Of a stretch of DNA of 64,000 bases, positions 45,960 to 54,434 are shown one piece after another. The stretch lies in contig NZ_QYUL01000004.1 in assembly GCF_003590795.1 (NCBI RefSeq), forward strand, positions 186,001-250,000. Direction: 5' to 3'. The notes beneath the pieces were generated by a model. It saw nothing but the letters and a program-made list of their open reading frames with translations, was not told the origin of the DNA and ran no database searches. A program made the translations under genes and the position numbers. The DNA comes from Azospirillum cavernae. GTDB taxonomy: Bacteria; Pseudomonadota; Alphaproteobacteria; Azospirillales; Azospirillaceae. Each line of letters starts with the position of its first letter. Position 1 is the first letter of the stretch.

Positions 45960-47012
45960 TCAGCCGAAACGGCGGGACGTCACCGGCTCCAGATCGCCGC
46001 GCCAGTCGCGGATCTCCGTTTCGACTCGTTCGGCGGCGCGCTGGTCGCGGAAACGCTTGCGCACCCGGCCATTCGCCCCGCGCGCCTGCATGGCCAGCAG
46101 GCGGGTTTCGACCTCGGGATCGCTGGCGATGGCCTGACGCCACCGCTCCAGCCGGATTTCGACCACCGCGTCGACGATGTTTTGCGTTCCAGGGCGGCGG
46201 CCCAGCTTGGCGACGCTGGGGGCCAGACGGGCGGCGGCGGAGGCCGCGACCTCGGCGGGCATGCCGGGGAAGACGTTGCGCACCGCCGTGGCGATGGATT
46301 GCTTCAGATCCTCGCCGCGTTCGCGCTCCTCGGCGTGGCGGCCCTGACGGTTTTCCGCCCGCGCGTGCCGCTTGACCTGCCAGGACAGCACGTCGGAGGC
46401 GACGGCCCGGCCATCCTCGTCCAACCACACCGCCGCGTCGGCGCCGCCGCGCAGGATGCGACGGGCGGCCTCGGGCGTCTCCGCGTCCTCCGCCTCGATC
46501 ACCAGGGCCAGACGCAGCGTCACCAGTGATTTGAGCGAGCGTTCCCGCCCCGGATCCCCGGCCAGCAGCGCCGCGCGGGCCATCGCGTCGGTTCCCAGCA
46601 GCGCCTGGATCAATTCCAGATCGCTGCGGGTCCAACGGCGCGAGGCGACCAGCCGTTCGGCCCGGTCCTTGCGCTGTTCGCGCACCAGACGGCCCTCGAC
46701 ATGGCCGCTCGACAACACGGTCCACACACCCGCCGACCAGCGGGCCACCGCCCAATTGCTGCGCGGCAGCAGCGGGGCGTCGGTGGCGAAGCGCGGGGCG
46801 TTCTCGCCCTCAACCACCAGATTCCAGACGTCGGCGGCGCGCAGGCAGCCTTCGCCCGGCTCCCGCCACGGGTCGCCCGGATGCGAATAGAAACCGCCCC
46901 CGCTGGGGCTTCGCGCCACATTGGCCCATCCGGCAACCTCGGCGGCGAGATTGTCCGGCATCTCCGCCGGGCGTGTCCACGCGCCCAGCGTCATCACTCG
47001 ATCAGACGACAT
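45960..47012 (-). CDS. Unknown 350-residue protein
   Basis: 350 residues from the ATG at 47012 with AAGGAG upstream. No signal peptide or membrane helix is seen. The N-terminal half has several Trp residues and a segment W-N-L-V-V-E-G-E. The C-terminal half is helical and rich in Arg and Glu (about 200-350), suggesting nucleic-acid or protein binding. I do not recognise a family. It is monocistronic between two intergenic regions. The codon use is like that of neighbours, so it is probably a real gene. Confidence 0.6.
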   Translation of the reverse strand: MSSDRVMTLGAWTRPAEMPDNLAAEVAGWANVARSPSGGGFYSHPGDPWREPGEGCLRAADVWNLVVEGENAPRFATDAPLLPRSNWAVARWSAGVWTVLSSGHVEGRLVREQRKDRAERLVASRRWTRSDLELIQALLGTDAMARAALLAGDPGRERSLKSLVTLRLALVIEAEDAETPEAARRILRGGADAAVWLDEDGRAVASDVLSWQVKRHARAENRQGRHAEERERGEDLKQSIATAVRNVFPGMPAEVAASAAARLAPSVAKLGRRPGTQNIVDAVVEIRLERWRQAIASDPEVETRLLAMQARGANGRVRKRFRDQRAAERVETEIRDWRGDLEPVTSRRFG

Positions 47013-47366
47013 GCATGCTCCTTGTATGACGCGGAGCTTAGCACGCCCACGCCGGTTCCCCCAACCGGCCAAACACGGGCGCCGTGGTGAAGGCCCGTGT
47101 GGCGGCGCGACCAGACAATGGAAGCATGGCGTCCTCCCTCACGGCGCCATCCAGGGATTCACGTCAACCCCGAAGAACAGAACATCTGCGAAATCAATAT
47201 TTTTCAGCTTCTGCGGTCGTTTGAGTATTTTCCGACCATGCCCCTACAGAATTACAGCGGGTATCGTCGTCGTTGGTTGGCTGTTCGTGGAAAAGGCGAA
47301 TTTCCATTCGGCCTCTGTTCGTCAGTATGAAAACTGGCGACACCCTCATCATGCAAAGGATTAGCC
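47013..47366. other. Non-coding stretch upstream of the PRC-barrel gene
   Basis: The half near the unknown gene is GC-rich with CGGTT/AACCG pairing around 47052-47070; the half near the PRC gene is AT-richer and likely carries its promoter. No gene is visible; short open frames here have no ribosome binding site or conserved look. Confidence 0.45.
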
Positions 47367-47726
47367 ATGTCCGAAGCTGCTTCAATCACCTCCTATTCGC
47401 TCATCGCCGCTGACAAGGTGAAGGGCACGAACGTCTACAATCCGGCGGGGGACACCCTCGGCGCCATTGATGACATCATGATCGACAAGGCCAGCGGTCG
47501 CGCGATCTACGCGGTGATGTCGTTCGGCGGTTTCCTTGGGATGGGCGAGAAATACCATCCGCTGCCGTGGGCGGTTCTTGCATACGACGCCGACAAGGGC
47601 GGTTACGTCGTCAATCTGGACAAGACGGTGCTGGAAGGCGCCCCGAATTATGATCGCGATGCGCAAAACGCCTGGACGCCCGACTACGGTCAAAAAATAG
47701 ACCGTTATTACGACACGCCGAGCTGA
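47367..47726 (+). CDS. PRC-barrel domain protein
   Basis: 119 residues. The PRC-barrel core is visible from residue 17 to 80: K-V-K-G-T-N-V-Y-N-P-A-G-D-x-L-G-A-I-D-D-I-M-I-D, then A-I-Y-A-V-M-S-F-G-G-F-L-G-M-G-E-K-Y, and P-L-P-W-A-V-L. The C-terminal W-T-P-D-Y-G-Q-K-I-D-R-Y-Y tail is typical of the short proteins in soil alphaproteobacteria that respond to stress. Function is unknown; it is followed by two genes for small membrane proteins in the same direction. Confidence 0.88.
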   Translation: MSEAASITSYSLIAADKVKGTNVYNPAGDTLGAIDDIMIDKASGRAIYAVMSFGGFLGMGEKYHPLPWAVLAYDADKGGYVVNLDKTVLEGAPNYDRDAQNAWTPDYGQKIDRYYDTPS

Positions 47727-47883
47727 CGGGCCTAACAAAACATCCACGGCTTGAGACCATGGCCTGACCGACAGACGTTCGTGCGCTCGGCGGCGCGGCG
47801 GCTCAGAACCACCGATGTTCCCCTGCCGAGCGCGCGGATCTCCCCAATCAGCGCCTGCGCGAACCATCACAAGGGAGGCTTCC

Positions 47884-47961
47884 ATGGGGCGATCCATCTT
47901 GCTGTTGTTCCTCGGGGTTCCAATACCGATCATCATTCTGCTGGCTCTGTTGTGGCGCTGA
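47884..47961 (+). CDS. 25-residue hydrophobic small protein
   Basis: ATG at 47884 with GGGAGG seven bases upstream encodes MGRSILLLFLGVPIPIIILL followed by ALLWR and TGA. It is a single transmembrane segment with a V-P-I-P-I-I kink, a pattern I associate with short membrane peptides near PRC-barrel genes. It ends 17 bases before the next start and is likely translated with it. Too short for confident family assignment. Confidence 0.6.
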   Translation: MGRSILLLFLGVPIPIIILLALLWR

Positions 47962-47978
47962 GCGGAGGGAACGCCATC

Positions 47979-48845
47979 ATGCCTGACACACCAATAACCG
48001 GCGCAACCGGCGGCTATGCGAACCAAAGCTCTGTCGTCGAATCCTCAGCTTCGGGCGTCGTTTGGTCGGCCATCATCGGCGGCGCGTTCGCCTCTGTGGC
48101 GCTGACCGCGCTGCTCTTCACCCTTGGCTCGGGGCTTGGTCTGGCCAGCGTCTCGCCATGGGCCAACACCGGCGCGTCCGTCGCCACCGTCACCGTGATG
48201 ACGGGCATATGGCTGATCGTCATGCATTGGCTGGCGTCGGGATTGGGCGGCTATCTGACGGGGCGGCTTCGCACGAAATGGGCCGGACTGCACACGCATG
48301 AGGTGTTTTTTCGCGACACCGCCAACGGATTCTTGTCGTGGGCGGTGGCGTCCGTCGTCGGAGCGGTGATCGTCACCAGCACAGCGGCCTTCATCGTCAG
48401 CGGCGTCGCGGGTGGCGCCGCCAAGGGCGCGATGCAATCCGGCGCGCTGGCCGACGCGCTGGCCACAGGTCCGACCGCCTATTTCCTTGACCGCATGTTC
48501 CGCGCCGATCGTCCGACCGCCGCTGGCGCGTTGGCCGACGCGAAGGCGCAAACGGAGCGGATCATTCTGAATGGTCTGGTGGTCGGTGACGTCCCCGCTC
48601 CGGACAAGGCGTATCTGGCGCAGCTTGTGTCAACTCACACAGGGATCGCGCCGGAGGAAGCCGCAAAGCGGGTGGAGCAGGTGATCGTTGACGCGAAGGC
48701 GGCGGCGGTCAAAGCGCAGCAAGGCGCCGACGCCGCTCGCAAGGCTGGAGCGACGCTCACGATCTTCACGGGCTTGGCCATGCTGATCGGCGCCTTCATC
48801 GCCTGCGCGGCGGCGGCGCTGGGTGGCCAGCAGCGCGACGTTTAG
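47979..48845 (+). CDS. Membrane protein with Gly-rich helices (unknown)
   Basis: 288 residues from the ATG at 47979 (GGAGGG upstream). Four or five membrane helices: one at about 28-52 (SAIIGGAFASVALTALLFTL), one near 67-85, one near 120-145 with small residues, and one at about 255-280. A cytoplasmic or periplasmic segment of about 80 residues in the middle is rich in Ala, Lys and Glu. I recognise it only as a hypothetical envelope protein seen near PRC-barrel genes; no function is known. Confidence 0.7.
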   Translation: MPDTPITGATGGYANQSSVVESSASGVVWSAIIGGAFASVALTALLFTLGSGLGLASVSPWANTGASVATVTVMTGIWLIVMHWLASGLGGYLTGRLRTKWAGLHTHEVFFRDTANGFLSWAVASVVGAVIVTSTAAFIVSGVAGGAAKGAMQSGALADALATGPTAYFLDRMFRADRPTAAGALADAKAQTERIILNGLVVGDVPAPDKAYLAQLVSTHTGIAPEEAAKRVEQVIVDAKAAAVKAQQGADAARKAGATLTIFTGLAMLIGAFIACAAAALGGQQRDV

Positions 48846-48944
48846 GCCAGAATCCCGTGCTGGCGGACATGATGTCGGCACTTTCGGTCAGGCGCGGGGC
48901 GGTGTGGCTCGCTACTGTCTCCTCATCGTCAGGAGACAGCCCCC

Positions 48945-49823
48945 GTGCCAACCGCCGCCGCCCATCGCTACCGCGCCCGTTTTGATCGGGTGCTTCGCCA
49001 CATCGAGCGGAATCTCGACGGTGATCTGAGCGCCGAGGCGTTGAGCGGCGTCGCCGCCTTTTCCAAGCATCATTTCCATCGACAGTTCGCCGCGCTGTTC
49101 GGCCTTGGCGTCCATCGCTATGTCCAGCTTGTTCGCTTCAAACGCGCCTCGCAGCGGTTGGCCTTTCGTGACGATCCGATCCTGACCATCGCGCTGGACA
49201 GCGGCTATGACGGGCCGGAAGCCTTTTCCCGCGCCTTCAAAAACCGTTTTGGCCAATCGCCCAGCGCCTTCCGCGCCCAACCCGATTGGGCGGCTTGGCA
49301 CGCGGTCTACCGCCCCCTGTCCGTGACAAGGAGGTTTTCGATGCCCGACACCCCGCCGCCCATCGCCATCGTCTCCGTCCCGGACATTCCGGTGGCGGTT
49401 CTGGAGCATCGCGGCGACCCCGCCTTGATCGGGGAGTCGGTGCGCCGCTTCATCGCGTGGCGCAAGGCGATGGGGCTGCCGCCCCGGCTCCACGCCACCT
49501 ACAACATTTTGCACAATGACCCGGAGCAGACGCCGCCTGAGGATTACCGCCTCGACCTGTGCGTCGCCACCGACCACGCGGTGGAGCTGAACGAGGCCGG
49601 GATCCGCGCCGGACGGATCCCCGGCGGGCGCTGCGTCACGTTGCGTCACATCGGGTCTGACGATGGATTGCGCGTCGCCCTGCTGCGCCTTTATCACGAC
49701 TGGCTGCCGGACAGCGGCGAGGAGTTGCGGGATTTTCCGCCCTATCTCCAGCGCGTTCGCTTCTTCCCCGACGTTCCCGAGCATGAGGCCGTGACGGATA
49801 TTTTCCTGCCCCTGGCCGGGTGA
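48945..49823 (+). CDS. AraC-family regulator with GyrI-like effector domain
   Basis: 292 residues starting at a GTG (48945) with AGGAGA eight bases upstream. Two helix-turn-helix units fill residues 10-110 (AraC type: LSGVAAFSKHHFHRQFAALFG and the second FSRAFKNRFGQSPSAFR). After residue 130 comes a GyrI-like ligand-binding domain with D-I-P-V-A-V-L-E-H-R-G, ending DIFLPL. This SbmC/Rob/BltR-like arrangement binds small hydrophobic or cationic effectors. Two broken segments of a close paralogue lie just downstream. Confidence 0.9.
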   Translation: MPTAAAHRYRARFDRVLRHIERNLDGDLSAEALSGVAAFSKHHFHRQFAALFGLGVHRYVQLVRFKRASQRLAFRDDPILTIALDSGYDGPEAFSRAFKNRFGQSPSAFRAQPDWAAWHAVYRPLSVTRRFSMPDTPPPIAIVSVPDIPVAVLEHRGDPALIGESVRRFIAWRKAMGLPPRLHATYNILHNDPEQTPPEDYRLDLCVATDHAVELNEAGIRAGRIPGGRCVTLRHIGSDDGLRVALLRLYHDWLPDSGEELRDFPPYLQRVRFFPDVPEHEAVTDIFLPLAG

Positions 49824-49849
49824 CGGTGGACAGGTCGCCGGAGCCGTCG

Positions 49850-49910
49850 GGAAGCCTTTTCCCGCGCCTTCCGCGCCCAACCCGATTGGCTGGCGTGGCA
49901 CGCGGTCTAT
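49850..49910 (+). pseudogene. Remnant of a second AraC-type gene (N-terminal part)
   Basis: 61 bases copy 49217-49238 joined to 49272-49310 of the intact AraC-type gene with 57 matches. The 33 bases between the two source segments are missing; that gap runs exactly from one copy of the 8-base direct repeat GCGCCTTC to the next, so a slipped deletion explains it. The fragment is not expressed as a protein. Confidence 0.75.
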
Positions 49911-50029
49911 CCCCCCAGATCGGAGAGCGCCCAAAGTTGAAACGGTAGCTGCCGCTGGATCGCCCATGATCGTGGCGTCAAGCAAGAATACCGTGGCCAG
50001 CATCGGCCAACGCAATCGCTTTGAAGATC

Positions 50030-50425
50030 CTAAACGTTGCAATCCAGCATCCACTGAACCCCGTACCGATCCGTGAGCTTGCCATAGTAGCTCCCCCAAG
50101 GCTGCATCGCGAGCGGTGTCGTCACCTCGCCGCCAGCCGCCAATTTCGCGAACAGGTCGTTCGTCTGAGCGCGGTCATCCATGATGAGAATATGAGCTGA
50201 GCCTCTCATTGGCTCAGCGTCGTGATTGTCCGAGGCGAAGAACAGAACTCCTGGTCCCTCGAAACGGGCATGCATCACCTTCCCTTTCATGTCCTCATTG
50301 GCAAGTGGAACGCCGTGATCTCCGTGGCGCATCACCATGGTTACTTCACCAAGACCACAGTCCGTATAGAAGGCGAGCGCAGCATCACATTGCGTCGTGA
50401 AGAAGAGACAGTTGCTCAGTTGCAC
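50030..50425 (-). CDS. VOC-family protein (PhnB/glyoxalase-like)
   Basis: 131 residues, two beta-alpha-beta-beta-beta modules. The N-terminal strand is followed by C-D-A-A-L-A-F-Y-T-D-C-G; the C-terminal module ends in P-W-G-S-Y-Y-G-K-L-T-D-R-Y-G-V-Q-W, the family end of the PhnB subgroup. The proteins are often annotated as DNA-binding or glyoxalase-like, but substrates are mostly unknown. It is downstream of the tautomerase-like gene on the same strand, with a hairpin between them. Confidence 0.88.
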   Translation of the reverse strand: MQLSNCLFFTTQCDAALAFYTDCGLGEVTMVMRHGDHGVPLANEDMKGKVMHARFEGPGVLFFASDNHDAEPMRGSAHILIMDDRAQTNDLFAKLAAGGEVTTPLAMQPWGSYYGKLTDRYGVQWMLDCNV

Positions 50426-50444
50426 AGTTCAAATTCCCGCTGTT

Positions 50445-50464
50445 GCCGGGCCTTCCGGCCCGGC
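50445..50464. terminator. Hairpin between tautomerase-like and VOC genes
   Basis: GCCGGGCC and GGCCCGGC pair perfectly around TTCC, and TTTTCT follows on the plus strand. On the minus strand, the direction of both flanking genes, no T-run follows, so read-through is possible. Confidence 0.5.
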
Positions 50465-50485
50465 TTTTCTGGCTGTCCAATGTGG

Positions 50486-50908
50486 TTACGCAGCCGATCC
50501 CGTGATGGCGCGTATGAGGTCATCGTTGCCATAGCTGCGGCCGGCAATCCCCCAAGCGCCGTCAGGCGCATAGACGATGTTCGACCAAATATGGTCGCGT
50601 CGGAGCCGCCCGCCTGCGGCTCGTTCGACCACATCGGTTGCTTTCTCGATAAAGGCCCGCTTAGCTTCCGGTGTCGCCAGCGCGATCTCGGGCAGTTTCA
50701 GTTCGACGAACGCGGCTTCTGCTGGTTTCCCGGCCACAAGCACATGCTCTTTAGGAAGGACGTTTATCGAGCCGACAACATTCGACGTCATGAACGCATT
50801 TCCGTTGAGGCCGGAAACCTCAAGGACGGCCTCCGTCAGCCCTGCAAAGGCCTCCGCCTGCGCGGCAGGCGACAGCAGGCCTTCCGGAATGGTCAGTGTG
50901 ATGGGCAT
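50486..50908 (-). CDS. Tautomerase-family protein
   Basis: 140 residues from the ATG at 50908 with AAGGAG upstream. After processing of Met the N-terminus is Pro (MPITLTIPEG), the catalytic base of 4-oxalocrotonate tautomerase-like enzymes. The rest is a double-length member with K-P-A-E-A-A-F-V-E-L-K-L-P and I-W-S-N-I-V-Y-A. Its start faces the TetR-type gene across the palindromic operator. A role in detoxifying or converting an aromatic or unsaturated compound is inferred from family. Confidence 0.78.
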   Translation of the reverse strand: MPITLTIPEGLLSPAAQAEAFAGLTEAVLEVSGLNGNAFMTSNVVGSINVLPKEHVLVAGKPAEAAFVELKLPEIALATPEAKRAFIEKATDVVERAAGGRLRRDHIWSNIVYAPDGAWGIAGRSYGNDDLIRAITGSAA

Positions 50909-50951
50909 GGTCTCTCCTTGTCTTGAGCATGTCCGGGCGCGATATGTACCG

Positions 50952-50977
50952 AACACTCTCTATCTATAGAGAGTGTT
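50952..50977. promoter_or_regulatory. Perfect palindromic operator of the TetR-type regulator
   Basis: AACACTCTCTAT and ATAGAGAGTGTT are exact inverted copies, 12 bases each, separated by CT. The 26-bp site lies in the 116-base divergent gap, 43 bases before the tautomerase-like start and 47 before the TetR-type start. Length and symmetry are those of TetR-family operators. Confidence 0.8.
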
Positions 50978-51024
50978 AACTCTCCAATCAAGAAAAAAGA
51001 GCGATTGCTCTTTATGGGGTTTGC

Positions 51025-51624
51025 ATGCGCTACACCGCTGAACATAAGAAGCGTACCCAGGAGAAAGTCATCGCCGCCGCTGGGCAGGTGTTTCGTAAGG
51101 AAGGGTATGGTGGCGCGGGCATCGACGCGCTGACAAAGGCGGCAGGAGTGACGAACGGCGCCTTCTACGGGCACTTTCGATCCAAGAGCGAAGCCTTCCG
51201 TGTTGCCGTTCTTACGGGACTGGAAGAATTACGGTTGGGAATATCGGCCCTTAGGGCCGAACACCAACAGGGCTGGCTGAAAAACTTCGTCACCTATTAT
51301 TTGGGACACAAGCGGACATGCGATCTCGGTGAAAGCTGCGCGTTGCCAAGCTTGTCGGCGGACGTCATGCGCACCGACGGCGAAACCCGAGACGCCTACA
51401 CCGAAGAATTGCGGCGCCTCATCACGGAAATCGCTGCGGGCCTGCCAGAAGGCGCGGCAAGTGATCGTGAGGGCGCGTCGCGAGACGATCGCGCCGTTCT
51501 CTTGCTCGCCTTGCTCACCGGGGGCGTCACGCTCGCTCGGGCTGTATCCGATCCTGCGCTATCCGAGCGGATTGCTGGGCTTGTGACGGCGGAGGCGCTG
51601 CGCCTGGGGAGACCGGAAGCGTAA
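51025..51624 (+). CDS. TetR-family repressor
   Basis: 199 residues. The helix-turn-helix is at about 26-50 (IDALTKAAGVTNGAFYGHFRSKSEAF), with Cys residues at C-D-L-G-E-S-C-A-L-P in the effector domain, a feature of NemR/AcrR-like repressors that respond to electrophiles or quinones. It is divergent from the tautomerase-like gene, with a perfect palindrome between. It should repress the tautomerase and VOC genes and itself. Confidence 0.9.
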   Translation: MRYTAEHKKRTQEKVIAAAGQVFRKEGYGGAGIDALTKAAGVTNGAFYGHFRSKSEAFRVAVLTGLEELRLGISALRAEHQQGWLKNFVTYYLGHKRTCDLGESCALPSLSADVMRTDGETRDAYTEELRRLITEIAAGLPEGAASDREGASRDDRAVLLLALLTGGVTLARAVSDPALSERIAGLVTAEALRLGRPEA

Positions 51625-51707
51625 GTCGGCAAACCGCGATTTACCAAGCGGCCAACCGGGTCAAACGCTCAACCTGTCATTTGGTTCCCAGCCGGAACCG
51701 ATCCCAC

Positions 51708-51752
51708 GTTGCAGGATTTTCCGCCCTATCTCCAGCGCGTCCGCGTCTTCCC
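51708..51752 (+). pseudogene. Remnant of the second AraC-type gene (C-terminal part)
   Basis: 45 bases match 49724-49768 of the intact AraC-type gene with three mismatches, covering the D-F-P-P-Y-L-Q-R-V-R segment of the GyrI-like domain. Together with 49850-49910 it brackets the VOC/tautomerase/TetR block. Confidence 0.7.
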
Positions 51753-51760
51753 GGGTGACG

Positions 51761-52798
51761 TCAGCCGGTGACGACGCGGCGGCAGCGCCGTTTCAGCAGG
51801 GCCATGGCCGCCTCAACCGCTTCGCCGTCCAGGGTGAACAGCCGGTCGTCCAGCATCCGCCCGTCTGAATCCATGGCGCGGACATGCAGCCCGGCCCCGG
51901 TGTCGGCGACCGACGCGTCGACGATGCCGTCCGCCGTTTCGTTGCTGGCGACGTCGAGGAAGTCGGCGACCTCGTCCAGACCGGAATCGGCCTGCCATTC
52001 GGCGTCGGCGGTGAAGTCCAGCAGATCGTTCAAGCCGCCAATCGGCTCGCACCGGCGCACGCGCGGGTCGGCGGCCTTGACCTGTTCGGCGAAATGCTCC
52101 AGCGCCTCGCGCACCCGCGCCTCTTCCACCGGGTCGAGTTCGGGGTCTGGCACGCTGTCCAGGCCGAAATTCAGGGGATCGGGCAGGGTTTCGCCGCCGG
52201 GCATGCCGTCGCCGCTTTCCTCGACCAGACCGACCACGGCGACGAAGCGCGGCGACGGCCCGGCGATGGGGGCGATCAAATCCTGCTGGCGGGCGTAAGC
52301 GGTCGCGTCATCGACGGACGCCAACAGGCGGTTCAGCAGCGCCCGACGGTCGGCGGCCTCCAGATAAGACAACGGTTCGGGATCGAGCCACAGCGGCAAC
52401 AGCTTGGTGTCGGCGGCGTTTTCCAGCAGGCCGGACGCGTCCAGGCCGCGTTCGATCACCTCGACGGCGGGCGGTTCGCTGAGATCGCCATCGACCTCGA
52501 CCGCCAGCCAGAACAGGGTGACGGTGGACAGATCGCCGTAGCTGTCGGTGCGCTGGATCGATTCGGCGATGGCCTCGACCTCGTCGAGGAAATTATACTG
52601 CTCATCCTCGCGCAGCTTGCCCAGCGCGGCCTCGATCACCGGCTGGCGTCCGGCGTCGAGCACCTCGTCGAGCAGCAGGCCGAAACGCTGGTCGGCGGTG
52701 CGCCACAACCGAACCAGACGATCCGCCGGCGTTCCGGCAAAAGAGCCGCCCGCTTGCGCCCCGCCCGTCCCGTTCGCTCCGTCTTTCCGCTTCGTCAT
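51761..52798 (-). CDS. Unknown acidic protein downstream of the mechanosensitive channel
   Basis: 345 residues from the ATG at 52798. Highly acidic overall, with Pro/Asp-rich D-P-L-N-F-G-L-D-S-V-P-D-P-E-L-D-P near residue 205. The N-terminal part has repeated Leu-rich helices, and there is no signal or membrane segment. It is 64 bases from the MscS-type gene and in its direction, so it is probably the last gene of the long sensory directon. I do not recognise the family. Confidence 0.6.
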   Translation of the reverse strand: MTKRKDGANGTGGAQAGGSFAGTPADRLVRLWRTADQRFGLLLDEVLDAGRQPVIEAALGKLREDEQYNFLDEVEAIAESIQRTDSYGDLSTVTLFWLAVEVDGDLSEPPAVEVIERGLDASGLLENAADTKLLPLWLDPEPLSYLEAADRRALLNRLLASVDDATAYARQQDLIAPIAGPSPRFVAVVGLVEESGDGMPGGETLPDPLNFGLDSVPDPELDPVEEARVREALEHFAEQVKAADPRVRRCEPIGGLNDLLDFTADAEWQADSGLDEVADFLDVASNETADGIVDASVADTGAGLHVRAMDSDGRMLDDRLFTLDGEAVEAAMALLKRRCRRVVTG

Positions 52799-52862
52799 GC
52801 CGTCCTCGCGCCTGAATGTCAGGCCGACCATAGGCGCCCGACGACGCGCTGTCGATCCTGTT

Positions 52863-54377
52863 TCAGTGGGCTTTCCGTGACACCGGGATGACGGCGGCGT
52901 CCTCGCGGCGGCTCGGCAGGGCGAGGCCGGGGAACAGGTGGCGCATCTGGCGCCGCACCTCGTCGGCCCAATCCTCCCCCTCCCCGGTCTCTTCCCAACC
53001 CAAGGAGGTGGATTTGGCTGGGACCAGAGCCGCCAGATTGCGCCCGACCACGTCGAACGCCTCCGGGTTGGTTCGGAACAGCCGGTTGATGACGTCGTAA
53101 TCCAGCTCGCACAGCAGGGCCGGGGTGCGGGCGCGCACGGTGCAGGCGTGCGCCTCCCCCAACAACACCACGCTGGGGTCGAACAGGTCGCCCGGCCGCA
53201 GCATCGGCGACAGGCTTTGCCGCGCGCCGTTTCGGCGGCTGGCCTCGGCGGACAGCAGCCCTTCCAGCAGCAGGAACAGCACGGTTCCCGCCTCCCCCGC
53301 CTGGGCGATCACCCGGTCGGGCTGCTCCACCGTCAGGCGGGCGCCCTCGCTCAGCAGAGTCAAATCACGGGCGCTCAGGCCGCGCAGCAGCGGCGCTTCG
53401 CCGATCAATTGCGCCAGCCGCTCCTTGCCGGGAACCTGGAGTCCCATCTCGGTGTCGGTGTTCTGGCGCGGCACCGCCGGTTCCAACCCGGCTTGCGCCA
53501 GATGGGACAAGGCCGCTTGCAGGATCAGCGGGCGGGCGGAGGCGAGGAAGCGCCATTCCGCCTTGAAGTAAATCGCGTATTCCGCCCCTTCCGGCTTGAT
53601 GCTCTTGACCTCGACCCAGGGCTGTGGCGGCGCGCCGTCATTGCCGATCAACCCGGTCAACGCCTCCAGCGCCGCCGCTTGCAGGATGCGGATGGCGCGG
53701 GTCGGCGGCACCCGCGTGTCCAGCGTGACGATGGCCGAACGATAGCTGACCGCTTCGGGCTGGCTGAAGTTGGTGATGGTGATCGCGCTGAATTTGCTGT
53801 TGGGGATGATGACGACGTCGCCGGAAAAATCCTTGATCCGGGTGGTGCGCCAACTGATTTCCAGCAATTGCCCGCTGATGCTGGAATCGCCCGCCTTGTG
53901 AAGCTGGACATACTCGCCGATCCGCACCGCCCGATCGATGTTCAGGGCGATTCCGGCGAAAACGTCCTGCAACAGCTCGCGCAGCGCCATGCCGAGCACC
54001 AGACCGGCGACGCCCGACGCCGCCCACAGCACGGTCAAATCCTGGTCGAAGACGATCCCGGCGCAGGCCGACAGGGCGACGATGTAAATAATCAGCCCGG
54101 AAATCTGGCTGAGCAGCTTGGGAACCGGGGTTCCGGTGGCCGAGGCGACGATGCCGTCGAAAATGACGTAGCGGATGACGCGCTGAGCCAGCACCGCCAG
54201 CGACAGGAAGGCCGCCACCCCCAGCACGTATTTCAACACCTTGCGGGTGCTGTCCACCGCCGCCAGCCCGAAGGTCTGGTAGGCGTCGCCGCCCAGATAG
54301 AAGAAGGTGAAGATGCCGACCGTCAACAGCCCCGGCAGCAGGATTTTGCTGAGCGCGTCCCGCAATGTCGTCCGCAT
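52863..54377 (-). CDS. MscS-family channel with cyclic-nucleotide-binding domain
   Basis: 504 residues from the ATG at 54377. Four membrane helices at the N-terminus (about 15-35, 52-75, 90-112, 118-140) end in a pore helix with small residues (G-V-A-G-L-V-L-G-M-A-L). The MscS beta domain (about 150-210) has N-S-K-F-S-A-I-T-I-T-N-F. The C-terminal part (about 330-460) has a cNMP-binding fold with L-S-A-R-D-L-T-L-L-S-E-G-A and P-G-D-L-F-D. This architecture is the bCNG class, in which the ligand domain is thought to gate the pore. It follows the chemoreceptor-like gene by 57 bases. Confidence 0.88.
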   Translation of the reverse strand: MRTTLRDALSKILLPGLLTVGIFTFFYLGGDAYQTFGLAAVDSTRKVLKYVLGVAAFLSLAVLAQRVIRYVIFDGIVASATGTPVPKLLSQISGLIIYIVALSACAGIVFDQDLTVLWAASGVAGLVLGMALRELLQDVFAGIALNIDRAVRIGEYVQLHKAGDSSISGQLLEISWRTTRIKDFSGDVVIIPNSKFSAITITNFSQPEAVSYRSAIVTLDTRVPPTRAIRILQAAALEALTGLIGNDGAPPQPWVEVKSIKPEGAEYAIYFKAEWRFLASARPLILQAALSHLAQAGLEPAVPRQNTDTEMGLQVPGKERLAQLIGEAPLLRGLSARDLTLLSEGARLTVEQPDRVIAQAGEAGTVLFLLLEGLLSAEASRRNGARQSLSPMLRPGDLFDPSVVLLGEAHACTVRARTPALLCELDYDVINRLFRTNPEAFDVVGRNLAALVPAKSTSLGWEETGEGEDWADEVRRQMRHLFPGLALPSRREDAAVIPVSRKAH

Positions 54378-54434
54378 GATCCTGCCCCCGCCGCCAAAAA
54401 CCCACACAAGAAAAAACGCCTGTCGCCGATAAGG

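Noticed and set aside
52514..52540. Similarity of GGGTGACGGTGGACAG near 52515 to the sequence after the AraC-type gene at 49819
   Set aside because: Only about 16 bases within unrelated contexts; chance in GC-rich DNA is likely.
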